Source: Annona cherimola
Lineage: Eukaryota; Streptophyta; Magnoliopsida; Magnoliales; Annonaceae
Reading direction: 5' to 3'
Length of the DNA: 64,000 nt
Assembly (NCBI GenBank): GCA_030490835.1
Contig: CM059975.1
Span: 56,101,174 to 56,165,173, forward strand
This document shows, piece after piece, positions 32,244-41,767 of the stretch. Both the position numbers and the translations under genes were made by a program. The notes beneath the pieces are model-generated. The model searched no databases and was not told the DNA's origin. It was given only the letters and a program-made list of their open reading frames with translations. Each line of letters opens with the position of its first letter. Position 1 is the stretch's first letter.

Positions 32244-34025
32244 TTATCTTTTTGGTACCCATTTTATGGGTCCATTTGGGTTAGTAATAGAATCTAATCT
32301 AAGTTGATCTAACTTTGAAAGCCCAAATCTTGTGTTTCTTGGAACCCAAACTAATTTGGCACCATGGTCATATAGTTTCTTAAAATTACATTTGTAAGTT
32401 TTATGACCCATCTTATTGCAGAAATTACAAGCCAAAGGTAATCTTGGAGTAGGTCTCCAAGCATACAAAGGTTCAATCATTGGTCTTCTAGTCCACTTAA
32501 AATTTTTCTTTTGTGGCTTGTATATAGATGCAGTTTTAGTTTGATATTTCTCAAGTAATTTCACATTTGATTTGCTACTTTCTCCTTGCTCAAATGTATG
32601 ATACCCAAGACCTCTTTTATGTGTTTGGGAGGTCATATTCAAAAACATTTTGACGCTTTCTCCTGGATTAGAGAACTTGGCTAATGATTCATTTAATGAT
32701 TTGTTCTCCTTTTTTAGCAAATCATTTTCTTCTGCAAGTTTACCATTTATAATTATTACTGCATCACATTGTTTTTTCTTAATTGTAAACTTGCTTCCTA
32801 ATTTCTTCATTTCTTCATATAAAGAATCATATGCCATTTGTAGCTCATCTAATTCAGCACATTTGAGGCATTCATGAGAGGAAGAATAACTTGAATTAGG
32901 AAGGGAGAATTTGAAACTTACCTCTTCATTGCTTGTGCATTTTGTTGAGGTATTTTGTTCTCCTTGCTCGATTTGTGCCATACAGCAAATTCTCGCACAT
33001 TCTTCCGCTTCGATTTCGTCGGTTGAGGAGCTACTCGTTGTAGATTCCTCGTCATTCACGTACATGCCTCTTCCTTTATATTTCTGAAATCTTCTATTGT
33101 CCCCTCGATCCTTTCTTTGTTCTTTTGCCTTGATTTCTTCGGGAGTTGGACATTGGGCTTGCATATGCCCCGAACCACCGCATCGGTAGCACTTGGTTGA
33201 TTCTTTCTTCTTCTCTTGGGGAGTTCTTTCTTTGAAGCTTCTGAAATTTTTGCCTTTCCTCACAAATTTTCTGAATCGTTTTGTGAGTAGAGCAATCTCG
33301 TCGTCATTTTGAGAAGAAGATGTGTCATCGGTGTCTTGTGCGGCTTTTAAGGCAATTACTCTTTTGCCCCTGTGTTGATCTTCATTCCTTTTCTTAATTA
33401 GCTCATGTGACATAAGTGAGCTAATTAAGTTTTCAAGCTTCAGCGTGTTGAGGTCTTTGGCTTCTTCAATTGCAGTGATCTTTGGAGTCCATGATTCGGG
33501 TAGAGCTCTTAAAATCTTCATGACCTGCTCAGATTCAGATATTGCTTTTCCAAGACCTTTTAAAGCATTAGTAATCTTAGAGAATCTAGCAAACATTTCA
33601 GAAATATTTTCTGTTTCTAACATTCTAAAGTTCTCTAGTTCTCCAATCAAAATATTCCTTCTCGTCCCTTGGACTTGAGAAGTTCCTTCATAGATAGAGG
33701 TTAGCGTATCCCATATTTCTTTGGCGGTCAAGCAAGAGGATACTCTATCATATTCAGAAGCATTAAGAGCACAAAATAAAGAGTTCATAGCTTTGGCGTT
33801 GCTCTTAACAGTTCTTACTTCCTCATCGGTCCATTTGGAAGCTCTTTCATCGGTAGGCAAGGTTACTCCATCTTGGATAGCAATCCAAGAGTCCATGTCG
33901 GTAGCCATGATGAGTTGCTTCATACGAAGCTTCCAATATCCAAAATTGTTCTCATCAAACAACGGTGGCCTTGTAAAGGATTGGCCTTCAGCAAATGCGG
34001 GAACGGAAGTAGATTGGGATGCCAT
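32244..34025 (-). CDS. gag: Copia gag
   Basis: 593 codons, ATG 34023-34025, only about 35 nt after the primer site. The N-terminal domain (FDENNFGYWKLRM, then a UBN2-type gag core around residues 70-215) is followed by a basic stretch and a first zinc knuckle CYRCGGSGHMQAQC (279-292), an acidic/Ser-rich region, a predicted coiled coil (about 390-455) and a second knuckle CNFCNKMGHKTYKC (533-546), ending GPIKWVPKR. Two knuckles and this length fit Sirevirus-type gag. Gag forms the virus-like particle and packages RNA. Its stop (32244-32246) is in a different frame from pol: pol lies in +1, and the switch falls at the A5 run 32249-32253. Confidence 0.92.
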   Translation of the reverse strand: MASQSTSVPAFAEGQSFTRPPLFDENNFGYWKLRMKQLIMATDMDSWIAIQDGVTLPTDERASKWTDEEVRTVKSNAKAMNSLFCALNASEYDRVSSCLTAKEIWDTLTSIYEGTSQVQGTRRNILIGELENFRMLETENISEMFARFSKITNALKGLGKAISESEQVMKILRALPESWTPKITAIEEAKDLNTLKLENLISSLMSHELIKKRNEDQHRGKRVIALKAAQDTDDTSSSQNDDEIALLTKRFRKFVRKGKNFRSFKERTPQEKKKESTKCYRCGGSGHMQAQCPTPEEIKAKEQRKDRGDNRRFQKYKGRGMYVNDEESTTSSSSTDEIEAEECARICCMAQIEQGEQNTSTKCTSNEEVSFKFSLPNSSYSSSHECLKCAELDELQMAYDSLYEEMKKLGSKFTIKKKQCDAVIIINGKLAEENDLLKKENKSLNESLAKFSNPGESVKMFLNMTSQTHKRGLGYHTFEQGESSKSNVKLLEKYQTKTASIYKPQKKNFKWTRRPMIEPLYAWRPTPRLPLACNFCNKMGHKTYKCNFKKLYDHGAKLVWVPRNTRFGLSKLDQLRLDSITNPNGPIKWVPKR

Positions 34026-34059
34026 TTCAATAAGATCTCTTTGATAAACTCAAAGACCT

Positions 34060-34071
34060 GCTCTGATACCA
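34060..34071 (-). promoter_or_regulatory. Copia primer-binding site (initiator Met tRNA)
   Basis: TGGTATCAGAGC on the minus strand, two bases after the 5' LTR. Confidence 0.95.
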
Positions 34072-34073
34072 CT

Positions 34074-35924
34074 TGTTGGTCCCGAGTTGATGGCTAAACC
34101 CAAGAGGGGAGGGGTGAATTGGGTTCTTTAAAATTTCTTCGATAATCTCAAAGATCTTAGCCCCTTGAAAAAGTTAATCCCCTTTTTAAGCGAATGGAGA
34201 GCAAATAAGATAAATCAGTGAAAACAAGTAGAACACAAGATTTATAGTGGTTCGGGCAAACCTTCCCTACTCCACTCTTCCAAGCTCACACTCCGTTGTG
34301 ACTTGGGTTCCACTATGTATTCCAAGAATACACTTAGAGTCACCGCTCTCTTCTAGATTCACAGCTCTAGGGGGCATACACAACTAGAGCCACTTGCTCT
34401 CTTCTAGATTCAAAGCTCTAGGGGGCATACACAACTAGAGCCACTTGCTCTCTTCTAGATTCAAAGCTCTAGGGGGCATATACAACTAGAGCCACTTGCT
34501 CTCTTCTAGATTCAAAGCTCTAGGGGGCATATACAACTAGAGCCACTTGCTCTCTTCTAGATTCAAAGCTCTAGGGGGCATATACAATCACTTGCACAAG
34601 TAGGTGATGAGTCTCACTCCAATCACACCCTACTTTGCATATACTTGATCTTAGCTACCCAAGCTAAATCAAGTTTTATATAACCAAATAAAGAAATGAA
34701 TAAGAACTACACTTTACAGATTTGTGTAGGCAGTTTTGAGCTCGTGAAAGAAATCAAAAGTGGCTTGAATGATGATTGTTGAAGCAACTTGCAGTTTGAA
34801 GCTCTTTCTTCCTTTGAAACACTCAAGTATGGAGAAAAGGTATTTGAAAATCTTTCTTGCACTTCTTTTCTCTCTTTGATCTTTTGAGTAGTGTCTCTTA
34901 TATCTTCTCACGTTCATTTGAATGTCCTTTTATAGATTGAGGAAAATATGAACGTTGTAGAAGTGGTTGGCGTGCAATAAATGAACTCCAACGTTCAAAA
35001 ATTTGACCGTTATTCTCCAAGTCTAAGATGAAGTCGACTTGGCCTGCGACTTGGCTTCCAAGTCGCACATGGAGTCGACTTGGCCTGCGACTTGGGTTCT
35101 TCAGAAACTCAAGTCTGAGACTTGGGTCGACTTGGCTTTCAGACTTCAACTCAAGTCGATCCTGAAGTCGACTTGGGTTGCGACTTGGCTTGGTCTATTG
35201 CAGAAACGCCTTGATCTTCTTGAAATGTCTTGAATCTTGCAAACCATTTGAAAGCTTTGAGTTCTTGCACAATATATGTATGTTCCTTGCTTTGCTTTGG
35301 ACTTACTTGATCTTCATGACTTGGATTTTACTCCATTTGGAAGCTAGCTTGAAGATTTGCTTTGAGCTTGATAGACTTGATTTGAATGTAGAACATGATT
35401 CTTAACTTTGAAGTTGACTCATTTGTTTTTCATCTTGATTCCTTGGACTTGAATGATAAATCCTCTTGAATATCTTTAAAACTGTATCTTTAAAAGTTTG
35501 AACATCTCAAGTCGTGGATGGAGTCGACCTGGCCTGCGACTTCACCCAAGTCGCACCTGGAGTCGACTTCGTTTGCGACTTCGTTATGTTCGTTTCCACT
35601 TTTCAGCTCTGGATACTCCAAGTCGATGCTGCAGTCGACTTCGTCTGCGACTTGACTTCCCAAGTCGCAAGTGGAGTCGACTTGACCTGCGACTTCACCT
35701 GTTGCCTTTTGGGATTCATTCTCAAGTCGATATTTGAGTCGACTTTGGGATCGACTTCACCCAAGTCGAAGTCCAAGTCGACTTGGAGATCGACTTGACT
35801 TCTTTGCTTTCCTTAAACATTTGTCAAACATGTTAGTACTCCTTATATACTCAAATAAGTCCTTGTTAATCATCAAAACTCAGGCTTTGGTCAATTTAAA
35901 TTATTTTGAACATTGTTTCCAACA
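34074..35924 (-). repeat. Copia 5' LTR
   Basis: 1851 bp, TGTTGG...CCAACA, four substitutions from the 3' LTR. In transcription order: U3 with GTCGAC modules (35782-35033), TATA box (34935-34926), R/U5 with the 51-bp array (34589-34336), then the primer site. Confidence 0.95.
34926..34935 (-). promoter_or_regulatory. TATA box of the copia 5' LTR
   Basis: CTATAAAAGG on the minus strand, just downstream of the U3 palindrome cluster. Copies lie at 25686-25695 and in the solo LTR near 12743-12752. Confidence 0.6.
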
Positions 35925-35929
35925 TCATT

Positions 35930-37390
35930 CCCACGAGGATTTATACACCGGAATTATTATTTAGCTTAACTGCTTTCGATGGTTGTGAAATTCTGAGTTT
36001 GTGTTCCTATTAAACTAATAATTGCAAGGGGAAATTAGAGTAGAGATATGAGACTACTGGATACTAAAACGGGTTTACTGATTAGGGATGACAGATGGAT
36101 AGATCGGAATCCTTGAATCTAAACTATATTGCTCTGGTTCTTGTTAAGCGGATTGCATATGAATTTACTAGCCCAAGTTCATGTATCTTCATATATGTCT
36201 TCGAATAATATATAAAGCTAATTACACCCTATTTAAGTGCTATGTTCCCATGCTATTAAATAAAGTGAAATTGATAAGTTCATAACCTGTATAATGACTA
36301 CACAGGGTTTAACATTATATTCCTATCCGTTAAACAACTCTCCTTACACAAAGGTCGAAACTTGTGCCCTGCACATGGATCTGGCAAAGATCTCCCTTTT
36401 CCAAGGGTAAATCAAGCAATTAAATTATCTTACAAGGTAGCTAATGTTGTAAAAGCATTATACTCACACATGCAAAGGTAAATCATACACAACCATGTAT
36501 ATAAGCTTAAATATTCATTCCTGAATATTCTAAGAACTAAGAAACAATACAGTTTAGAATTCAATTCATCCTAACTATCCATCTAATGGAGGTTTAGTTC
36601 AAAGACATCATCTTAACAACCACTACATCCATATTAAAAGTATCCATAAGGTAGAGAAAGAAAATTGGAAAGAATAAGAAAAACTATTTTTCGGCGATTT
36701 CCACCAACGAGACTTGAATTCCTTCTTCAATCCAAGCTTTAATCTTGATTCCCTCTTTCTCTTGCATTGTAGTTTGTACTCCGACTCTCTTATCTCTCCT
36801 CTCGCGCGTGAACCCCTAAGAACTATATATAGAGTCCTCTGTGCGCAGCTTACGCACTGGAATAATCGCATACGGATGCGATTGGCGCCTAGGCGGCAAC
36901 TCTCTGTGTGCTGAGCAGTTTAGACACATTCTGGAACCCTAAGAATTTTTGCACTAGCGCGAAGGCGCCAACTCCCTGGACTGCATCACCTGATTTATGG
37001 CTTCTGACTTGGATTTCATGTAGAGAAGTGGCGCCTGGGCGCCAACTCTCTGGACTGCTCCTTCATGTCAGCTGTGTGTGTTGCAAATGGTCAAGGCGTG
37101 TAAGGTGGCGCCTAGGCACCAACTCTCTGGTTCTGGATGCCTCAGCTGGCATTCAACTCGTCCACTCTGCCAACGTACGTCCCGTCCTTCCTACAAAAGA
37201 TGAAAAAACTAAACAAATAAACTAAAAATGCCTAAATAATGCTAAAATTGCCTAAAAACTAATTAATACTCCTAAAATGCAAAGCGGATGAAAATTAAGC
37301 TAAAAGAGTAAACTAAGCCTAATCTCTTGAACTAACACACAAATTAAGTATGAGATGGGCCATGATAATTCGTAAAAATACGAGTTATCA
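35930..37390 (-). repeat. Non-autonomous Athila 3' LTR, main part
   Basis: Continues the 91 bp at 24743-24833 and ends CGAGTTATCA next to the polypurine tract. It keeps the TATA region (36822-36832) that is deleted from the 5' LTR. Total LTR length is about 1552 bp. Confidence 0.88.
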
Positions 37391-37427
37391 TACTCCCAGA
37401 CTTAAATGTTGCTAGTCCTTGAGCAAC
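37391..37427 (-). promoter_or_regulatory. Non-autonomous Athila polypurine tract with hairpin
   Basis: Degenerate purine run (TACTCCCAGACTTAA on the plus strand) followed by the hairpin GTTGCTAGTCCTTGAGCAAC (37408-37427). Confidence 0.75.
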
Positions 37428-38568
37428 ACATGCAAACAGAATGAATGTATGAATGAATGAATGTATGCAGAAAAATCAAAAATCAACTCCTTTTGCTTCC
37501 GGCTATGCATTGATCAATCCACTTAGCCATTTCACAAGGTCGTGATTAATTCATCCTGAAAAATCCTTCATTATACAAACAAACAAGGCATAAATTTTCC
37601 TTTCCAAACCAGGTTACATGTGGATGCTAAAATTTCGTAGTGCAAAGTCATATTTCAACACGTCAATCTTTCATTCGATCAGAAAACTGGTTAGGAAATC
37701 AATGAACTCAAGCAAACCAATGATTAAACCGCATACACTGGTTACAGCAAATGGTATCAAGTCACTGAACTCAATCTCTAACAACTGCATATTCTTTTTC
37801 CTCCCAAACTTATTCCAAAAATTCTCCTCACCATATTTCAGGATATCTGGAGATTTGTTTTTTTTTTTGGGGCTCCCCTCACCATATTTCAGGGTATCTA
37901 GGGAGAATTTTTATTCTTTTAAAGCATTGTTACTGTGATTTTCCTTTGCTTTTTTACTCGAACCTTGCTATTTGTCGATGCCAAGTCCCAATTACTCAGC
38001 TTAGGTCAACCACCCCCTTTTTATCTTTTTCTAATGCTTTATTAGGGGTACTGAACATGTTTGACTAATTCTTGTGAAATAATACCATTTCTGAACTCGT
38101 GAAAGTACTTGGTCAGCCTTTATTTAGTTCCGTTTTCATCATCTCGGTCTGAAAGATATGCCTGTTATTGAATTAGAACAATGTATTCTGAAATTCCTTT
38201 TTAATTCTTTCACATGTTAATTTCAACCTGCTTTATACTTGGTTTCAATCTGAATTGCCCATTCTTTTATGAATTCAATTTCAAATTAGAATTAATCACA
38301 GCCTTGCATATTTTCACAATCAGATGAATTGAAACAAAGACAACTTTCATTAGCTAGAATTGAAATGCATGCAACATAAACTAAGGCATGAAAATTAGAA
38401 GGCAAAACTAACCTATGGTTGAGAATTATACACCCCCCCCAAACTTGAGAGATGCATTGTCCTCAATGCATGATCCTAATATGAACTAAAAATGAAAATA
38501 CAATGAAAAGTAAAAAGAAAAGAAAGGAAAAACAAAAAGAAAAACAAAAAGAAAGGACTGGGACTCCC
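37428..38568 (-). other. 3' non-coding region of the non-autonomous Athila
   Basis: About 1.1 kb conserved with 6393-7370 and 43226-43831. It contains two CACCATATTTCAGG units (near 37826 and 37881) and the second hairpin/purine module (38429-38471). No ORF is conserved across copies. Confidence 0.6.
38429..38471 (-). promoter_or_regulatory. Second hairpin plus purine tract of the non-autonomous Athila
   Basis: The minus strand has the perfect hairpin (38452-38471, ATGCATTGTCCTCAATGCAT on plus) and then a purine-rich AAGTTTGGGGGGGGTGT, closely resembling the 3' polypurine tract that abuts the LTR. Confidence 0.55.
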
Positions 38569-39663
38569 TCAAGAATCGGACTCTGACTCGTCCTCGTCGT
38601 CGGGCTGGGGCTGTGATGATTTCCCAAAGCAAGCTCTGACCTCTGGTGGTGTCGGCGAAAAAGGTGGGAGGGTGGAGATGTCAATCTGGCGGTCCTCCGC
38701 TATTCGCCATAGGTAGGCCTCCATCGCCTGGTCATGCTACCGTTGGTACCTGGCTTGGGCTGCCACCAGATTCTCCAAGTTTGTTAGCCGCTCAGCTGTG
38801 GATAACGGCTGCGAGGATGGACCCACTGTAGGTGGAGCCGGCTGGGACGCGTGGTGGCGGTGCGGATCCGTGGCTGGGTACGGTAGGAGAGGTCATCTAT
38901 GATGGCCTGACAGTTCAGGACCTCCTCCGTCTGCTCCCATCTGACGCCAGCCCGCTTACAGAGCCCGGTGATGAGCGATGGGAAGTAGTAGCTGCCTCGG
39001 GGTGCGGTCGCGCAGGCACAAATCTGTTGGTAGATAAGGTGGCCCACATAGATCGTCATGCCACTGTAGATGGCATGGAGTAGCAGCGCTCTGTCCATCA
39101 TCATCTCACTGACTGGGTCGACGGCATCATCTGGGTTAAAATAAAATGGAAAAAATCCGCCCGTCGTACATCATCTCGCTGCACTTGAATGATGTGAGTT
39201 GGCCTCCCGTTGACTTCCATGTCGGAGGTCATTGGCAGATATGCTCTGTAATAGAGTTGACCTCTCGACCTTCTCCCTCAAAAAATTCCTCATACTAGTC
39301 TGGATAGTCAAAAGAGCCCAATCCGTAATAGGAGTTGATCGCTTCAGCGTGAAACGGGACGATCTTGCCCCGGACCTTCACCCTGCCCTGCTCATGTTCT
39401 ACGGCATTGGCGTAGAACTCTTTCACCACTGGCACTATTGCAGATTCAGGCAGTGCAAGGAATTTCTGCCACCCTCGAGAGTTTAGTGCGTTGATGAAGT
39501 TGTCGGAGAAAGAGATAATCTTTATTCCCCTTTCAGGAATTAGGTGTCGCTTCTGAAGCGAGTCTGTGTACCGCTTGAATGCCTAAGCAGACACAAACCG
39601 GTTGGCATCGAATTCGATGGGTTCCTGAACTTTCTTTCTCTTAGCCGATGATGAAGAAGCCAT
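38569..39663 (-). pseudogene. Athila env-like ORF of the non-autonomous element, with nonsense codons
   Basis: Start ATG 39661-39663 (MASSSSAKRKK, a basic N-terminus); natural end TGA 38569-38571 after an acidic tail (DDEDESESDS). About 365 codons in total. Recognisable segments: RYTDSLQKRHLIPERG near the N-terminus, HAIYSGMTIYVGHLIYQQ and GSYYFPSLITGLCKRAGVRW in the middle, and a helical segment ERLTNLENLVAAQARYQR near the C-terminus. Stops interrupt it, including a TAG near codon 26 and another in the C-terminal helix, both where CAG is expected, and there is at least one frameshift. It belongs to the same family as the better copy at 47130-48101. No membrane segment is evident. Function unknown. 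Confidence 0.75.
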
Positions 39664-39690
39664 GTTGTTTCAAAACAATCTTAACCGGCC

Positions 39691-39936
39691 CTTGTAAATC
39701 AAATTCCAACACAACCAAGCAGTCCGAAAATCCAATACACAACAAATCGATTTCCAAATGCCGAACAATCCACCCAAATCACCAATCTACTCCAGTACCA
39801 ACCAATGCAAAGCAATCCTCCCAACATAATTTCCAATCCGCGAACCAATCCACAAATTCAATCCAAAGTTCTAGCCGAACAAGCACCGATCAATCTTAAA
39901 TCAAAGAAAATATCTCAAAGTTGGAGGAGGTTTTAC
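39691..39936 (-). other. Candidate leader intron of the Athila env-like transcript (non-autonomous copy)
   Basis: On the minus strand a donor-like CTGTGG|GTAAAA (exon end 39937) and an acceptor-like TTTGATTTACAAG (39691) lie upstream of the env-like ATG. The same two motifs occur at equivalent places in Athila-2 (48372 and 48109). No transcript evidence is available here. Confidence 0.35.
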
Positions 39937-40006
39937 CCACAGCAGCTTTCAGCTTGCAATTTGGAGCTTGTTTGCTTCTGCACTGGCGCCGGGGTGTGAG
40001 GGTAGC

Positions 40007-40020
40007 GGCGCCTAGGCGCC
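40007..40020 (-). repeat. GGCGCCTAGGCGCC palindrome in the env-like leader
   Basis: Perfect 14-bp palindrome; the Athila-2 copy has the same at 48444-48457. A partial copy (TGGCGCCGGGG) lies at 39984. Confidence 0.75.
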
Positions 40021-40360
40021 GATCTGCTGTTAGTCGTTTTTGGCACCGAGGTGAAGAAAGGATGATGATGGGGCTCAAAATGGAGCCCAAATCAAAGGGA
40101 AAGTGATGGAAACTTCAATGTGGATGTTAGGCCTAGGATTTGGTGAAGAAAAACCGAATTTTAGGATGAATTTGAGTGAATCCAAACAAAGGGGAAAATA
40201 AGGGAATGAAATGGATGGAGTGGGAAGATGATTCTTTGATGGAATGCAGCTTGATTCGAGTTGAAATGGCTTGAAATCACTTTGACAAGAATCAGAAATG
40301 AGAGTGGAGAAAGAAACGGTGTCGGGGTGTGAGGGTTATGGTTTAAACCCTAACCCGAAG

Positions 40361-40410
40361 CTTTATAGGTCGTCCGGGTCATGCTGTCCATGACCTGGCG
40401 CCTAGGCGCC
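40361..40410 (-). promoter_or_regulatory. Candidate internal promoter upstream of the env-like ORF (non-autonomous Athila)
   Basis: Minus strand: the palindrome GGCGCCTAGGCGCC (40397-40410), about 30 bp later CTATAAAG (40361-40368), then a telo-box-like GGGTTAGGGTTT stretch. The order and spacing match Athila-2 at 48809-48858. Two further palindromes lie upstream at 40437-40473. Confidence 0.5.
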
Positions 40411-40473
40411 CGTGTTCTTCGCGGAGTGTTCATTACGGCGCCGGGGCGCCCCCAATCAGCGCCTAGGTGCCAA

Positions 40474-40973
40474 TGCTTTTCGTCAATTTTTTGAAATTTT
40501 TCTCCAGGATGCTTCCAAGAATGATCCTTATGAAATTATGCTCCAAATTATTTTCCTAAAAATAAAAACCAAAAACAAGAAAAAACAGAAACGAAAATCA
40601 GAATTAGCTAAGCAATGGGTTGCCTCCCTTTCAGCGCTAAGTTTAACGTCCTCAGCCAGACGTTCCATAATGATTAGCCAATTCCCGCTCTATCGAACTT
40701 CCTTCCATGCAGCTCGTGCACTAGAAGTTCAGATCTCTTCCCAGCCTCTTCAAATGGATCAGTTCGCCTCCTTTCCTAAATTTCATAGAGATTGTAGAAG
40801 AATTGCTCTTCAGGGTTTTGAATTAAGGATGGCTTCAAGATGCTGATTTCCATGGCTATGCATTAATCAATCAAGTCATGTTGCACTTGAATTTTAGGAG
40901 GACCAATTAGAGGAGTTTTGATATGATAATTTTTAATTTTCTCCACGATATCAGCCTCTATTTCTTCATCAAT
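40474..40973 (-). other. Junction region between gag stub and env-like promoter
   Basis: Shares GGGTTGCCTCCC...AAGTTTAACGTCCTCAGCC (around 40617-40665) with the sequence just after integrase in Athila-2 (49077-49125). This shows that everything from mid gag to the end of integrase was removed in this element. No conserved ORF; the 144-codon plus-strand frame at 40412-40846 is antisense and open only here. Confidence 0.55.
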
Positions 40974-41609
40974 TTATTCTTCCACTTCCTTGCTTTCCAT
41001 TGGCTCGGCTAATTGTTCAAGAATGAATTGAGGGGCAAATTGTTCTACAGCACTAATGGATATATCTTCTTTGATGCTTGGAGTGACTTTGCAACCCTCA
41101 TCCAACACAATTTCCTTTGAATCCTCCATAATTTCAGTTGAACAAGACTCTTGATGCTTATTTTGAATTGCAGTAGCCAACTGTTCCACCTGCTTTTGCA
41201 TGTTCATGTTAAACTACATTTGGCTCTTCATAACTTGCATAAACATGTCCTCCAAAGATGACTTGCTTTTAGGTAGTGATGGCTCCTCTTCTTGATATGC
41301 TTGAAATTCCGTTGGCATCATATTTTCTAATTGCGGATCTCCATAGTAGACCTTTGCATCATTAGAGTGATCAAGATAGCCCACAGATGCTGAGTAATAC
41401 ACGCATTGAACTGATAAATGTCCCTCAGCACCACATAAATCGCAATAAATTGAATAAGAAATATTCATATCCTGCATTTGATTATCAAAACCTGCAAACT
41501 GAGCTGGAGGTGCCCATGTATTGTCATACTCATGGAAGCCCATTGTACTTGGTGTTAAAAATTCTGCCCTTGGCCAATAGTAAGCATATGAAGCCGTTGA
41601 AAATTGCAA
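40974..41609 (-). pseudogene. gag: gag stub with zinc knuckle of the non-autonomous Athila
   Basis: A 131-codon frame (41214-41609) carries CDLCGAEGHLSVQC, a perfect CX2CX4HX4C knuckle, and then a KSSLEDMFMQVMKSQM segment like the C-terminal gag of Athila (compare DLKNLFMQFMQS in Athila-2). A TAG ends it, and after five codons the same frame continues as a 77-codon segment (QKQVEQLATAIQ and an acidic tail). The N-terminal gag core is missing. So the element keeps an RNA-binding part of gag but cannot build particles by itself; a full Athila would have to supply gag and pol (inference). Confidence 0.65.
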
Positions 41610-41743
41610 TAGACGGACCCCTGGAATAAAATTTTTTCAAAAGAAAAGAATTGAAAAGAAGAAAAGAAGAAAATGTAAAATGAAATATAATTACAGAATT
41701 GTACAAGAAAGCAATGAAACTAATCAATAATTAGTTAAACAAG

Positions 41744-41761
41744 TCCCCGGCAACGGTGCCA
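41744..41761 (-). promoter_or_regulatory. Primer-binding site of the non-autonomous Athila (tRNA-Asp-like)
   Basis: Minus strand TGGCACCGTTGCCGGGGA, six bases after the LTR, one base off the usual Athila/Tat primer site. Confidence 0.9.
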
Positions 41762-41767
41762 AAAACT

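Larger units (their letters stand above)
24834..35924 (-). mobile_element. Complete young Ty1/copia element, Sirevirus-like, with extra 3' ORF
   Basis: 11,091 bp with two 1851-bp LTRs, a perfect 5-bp duplication TCATT (24829-24833 and 35925-35929), an initiator-Met primer site, gag, protease-integrase, RT-RNase H, a 525-codon 3' ORF and a polypurine tract. Integrase before RT is the Ty1/copia order. The size, two zinc knuckles in gag, long LTRs and an ORF after RNase H fit the Sirevirus lineage (known family features; my lineage call is inference). The LTRs differ at four sites (25398, 25584, 26392 and 26415 against their partners 9240 bp away), about 0.2 percent, so the insertion is very recent. 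Confidence 0.95.

Noticed and set aside
40412..40846. 144-codon plus-strand ORF
   Set aside because: Antisense to the Athila env-like promoter region; the homologous sequence at 48860-49130 is not open in this frame.
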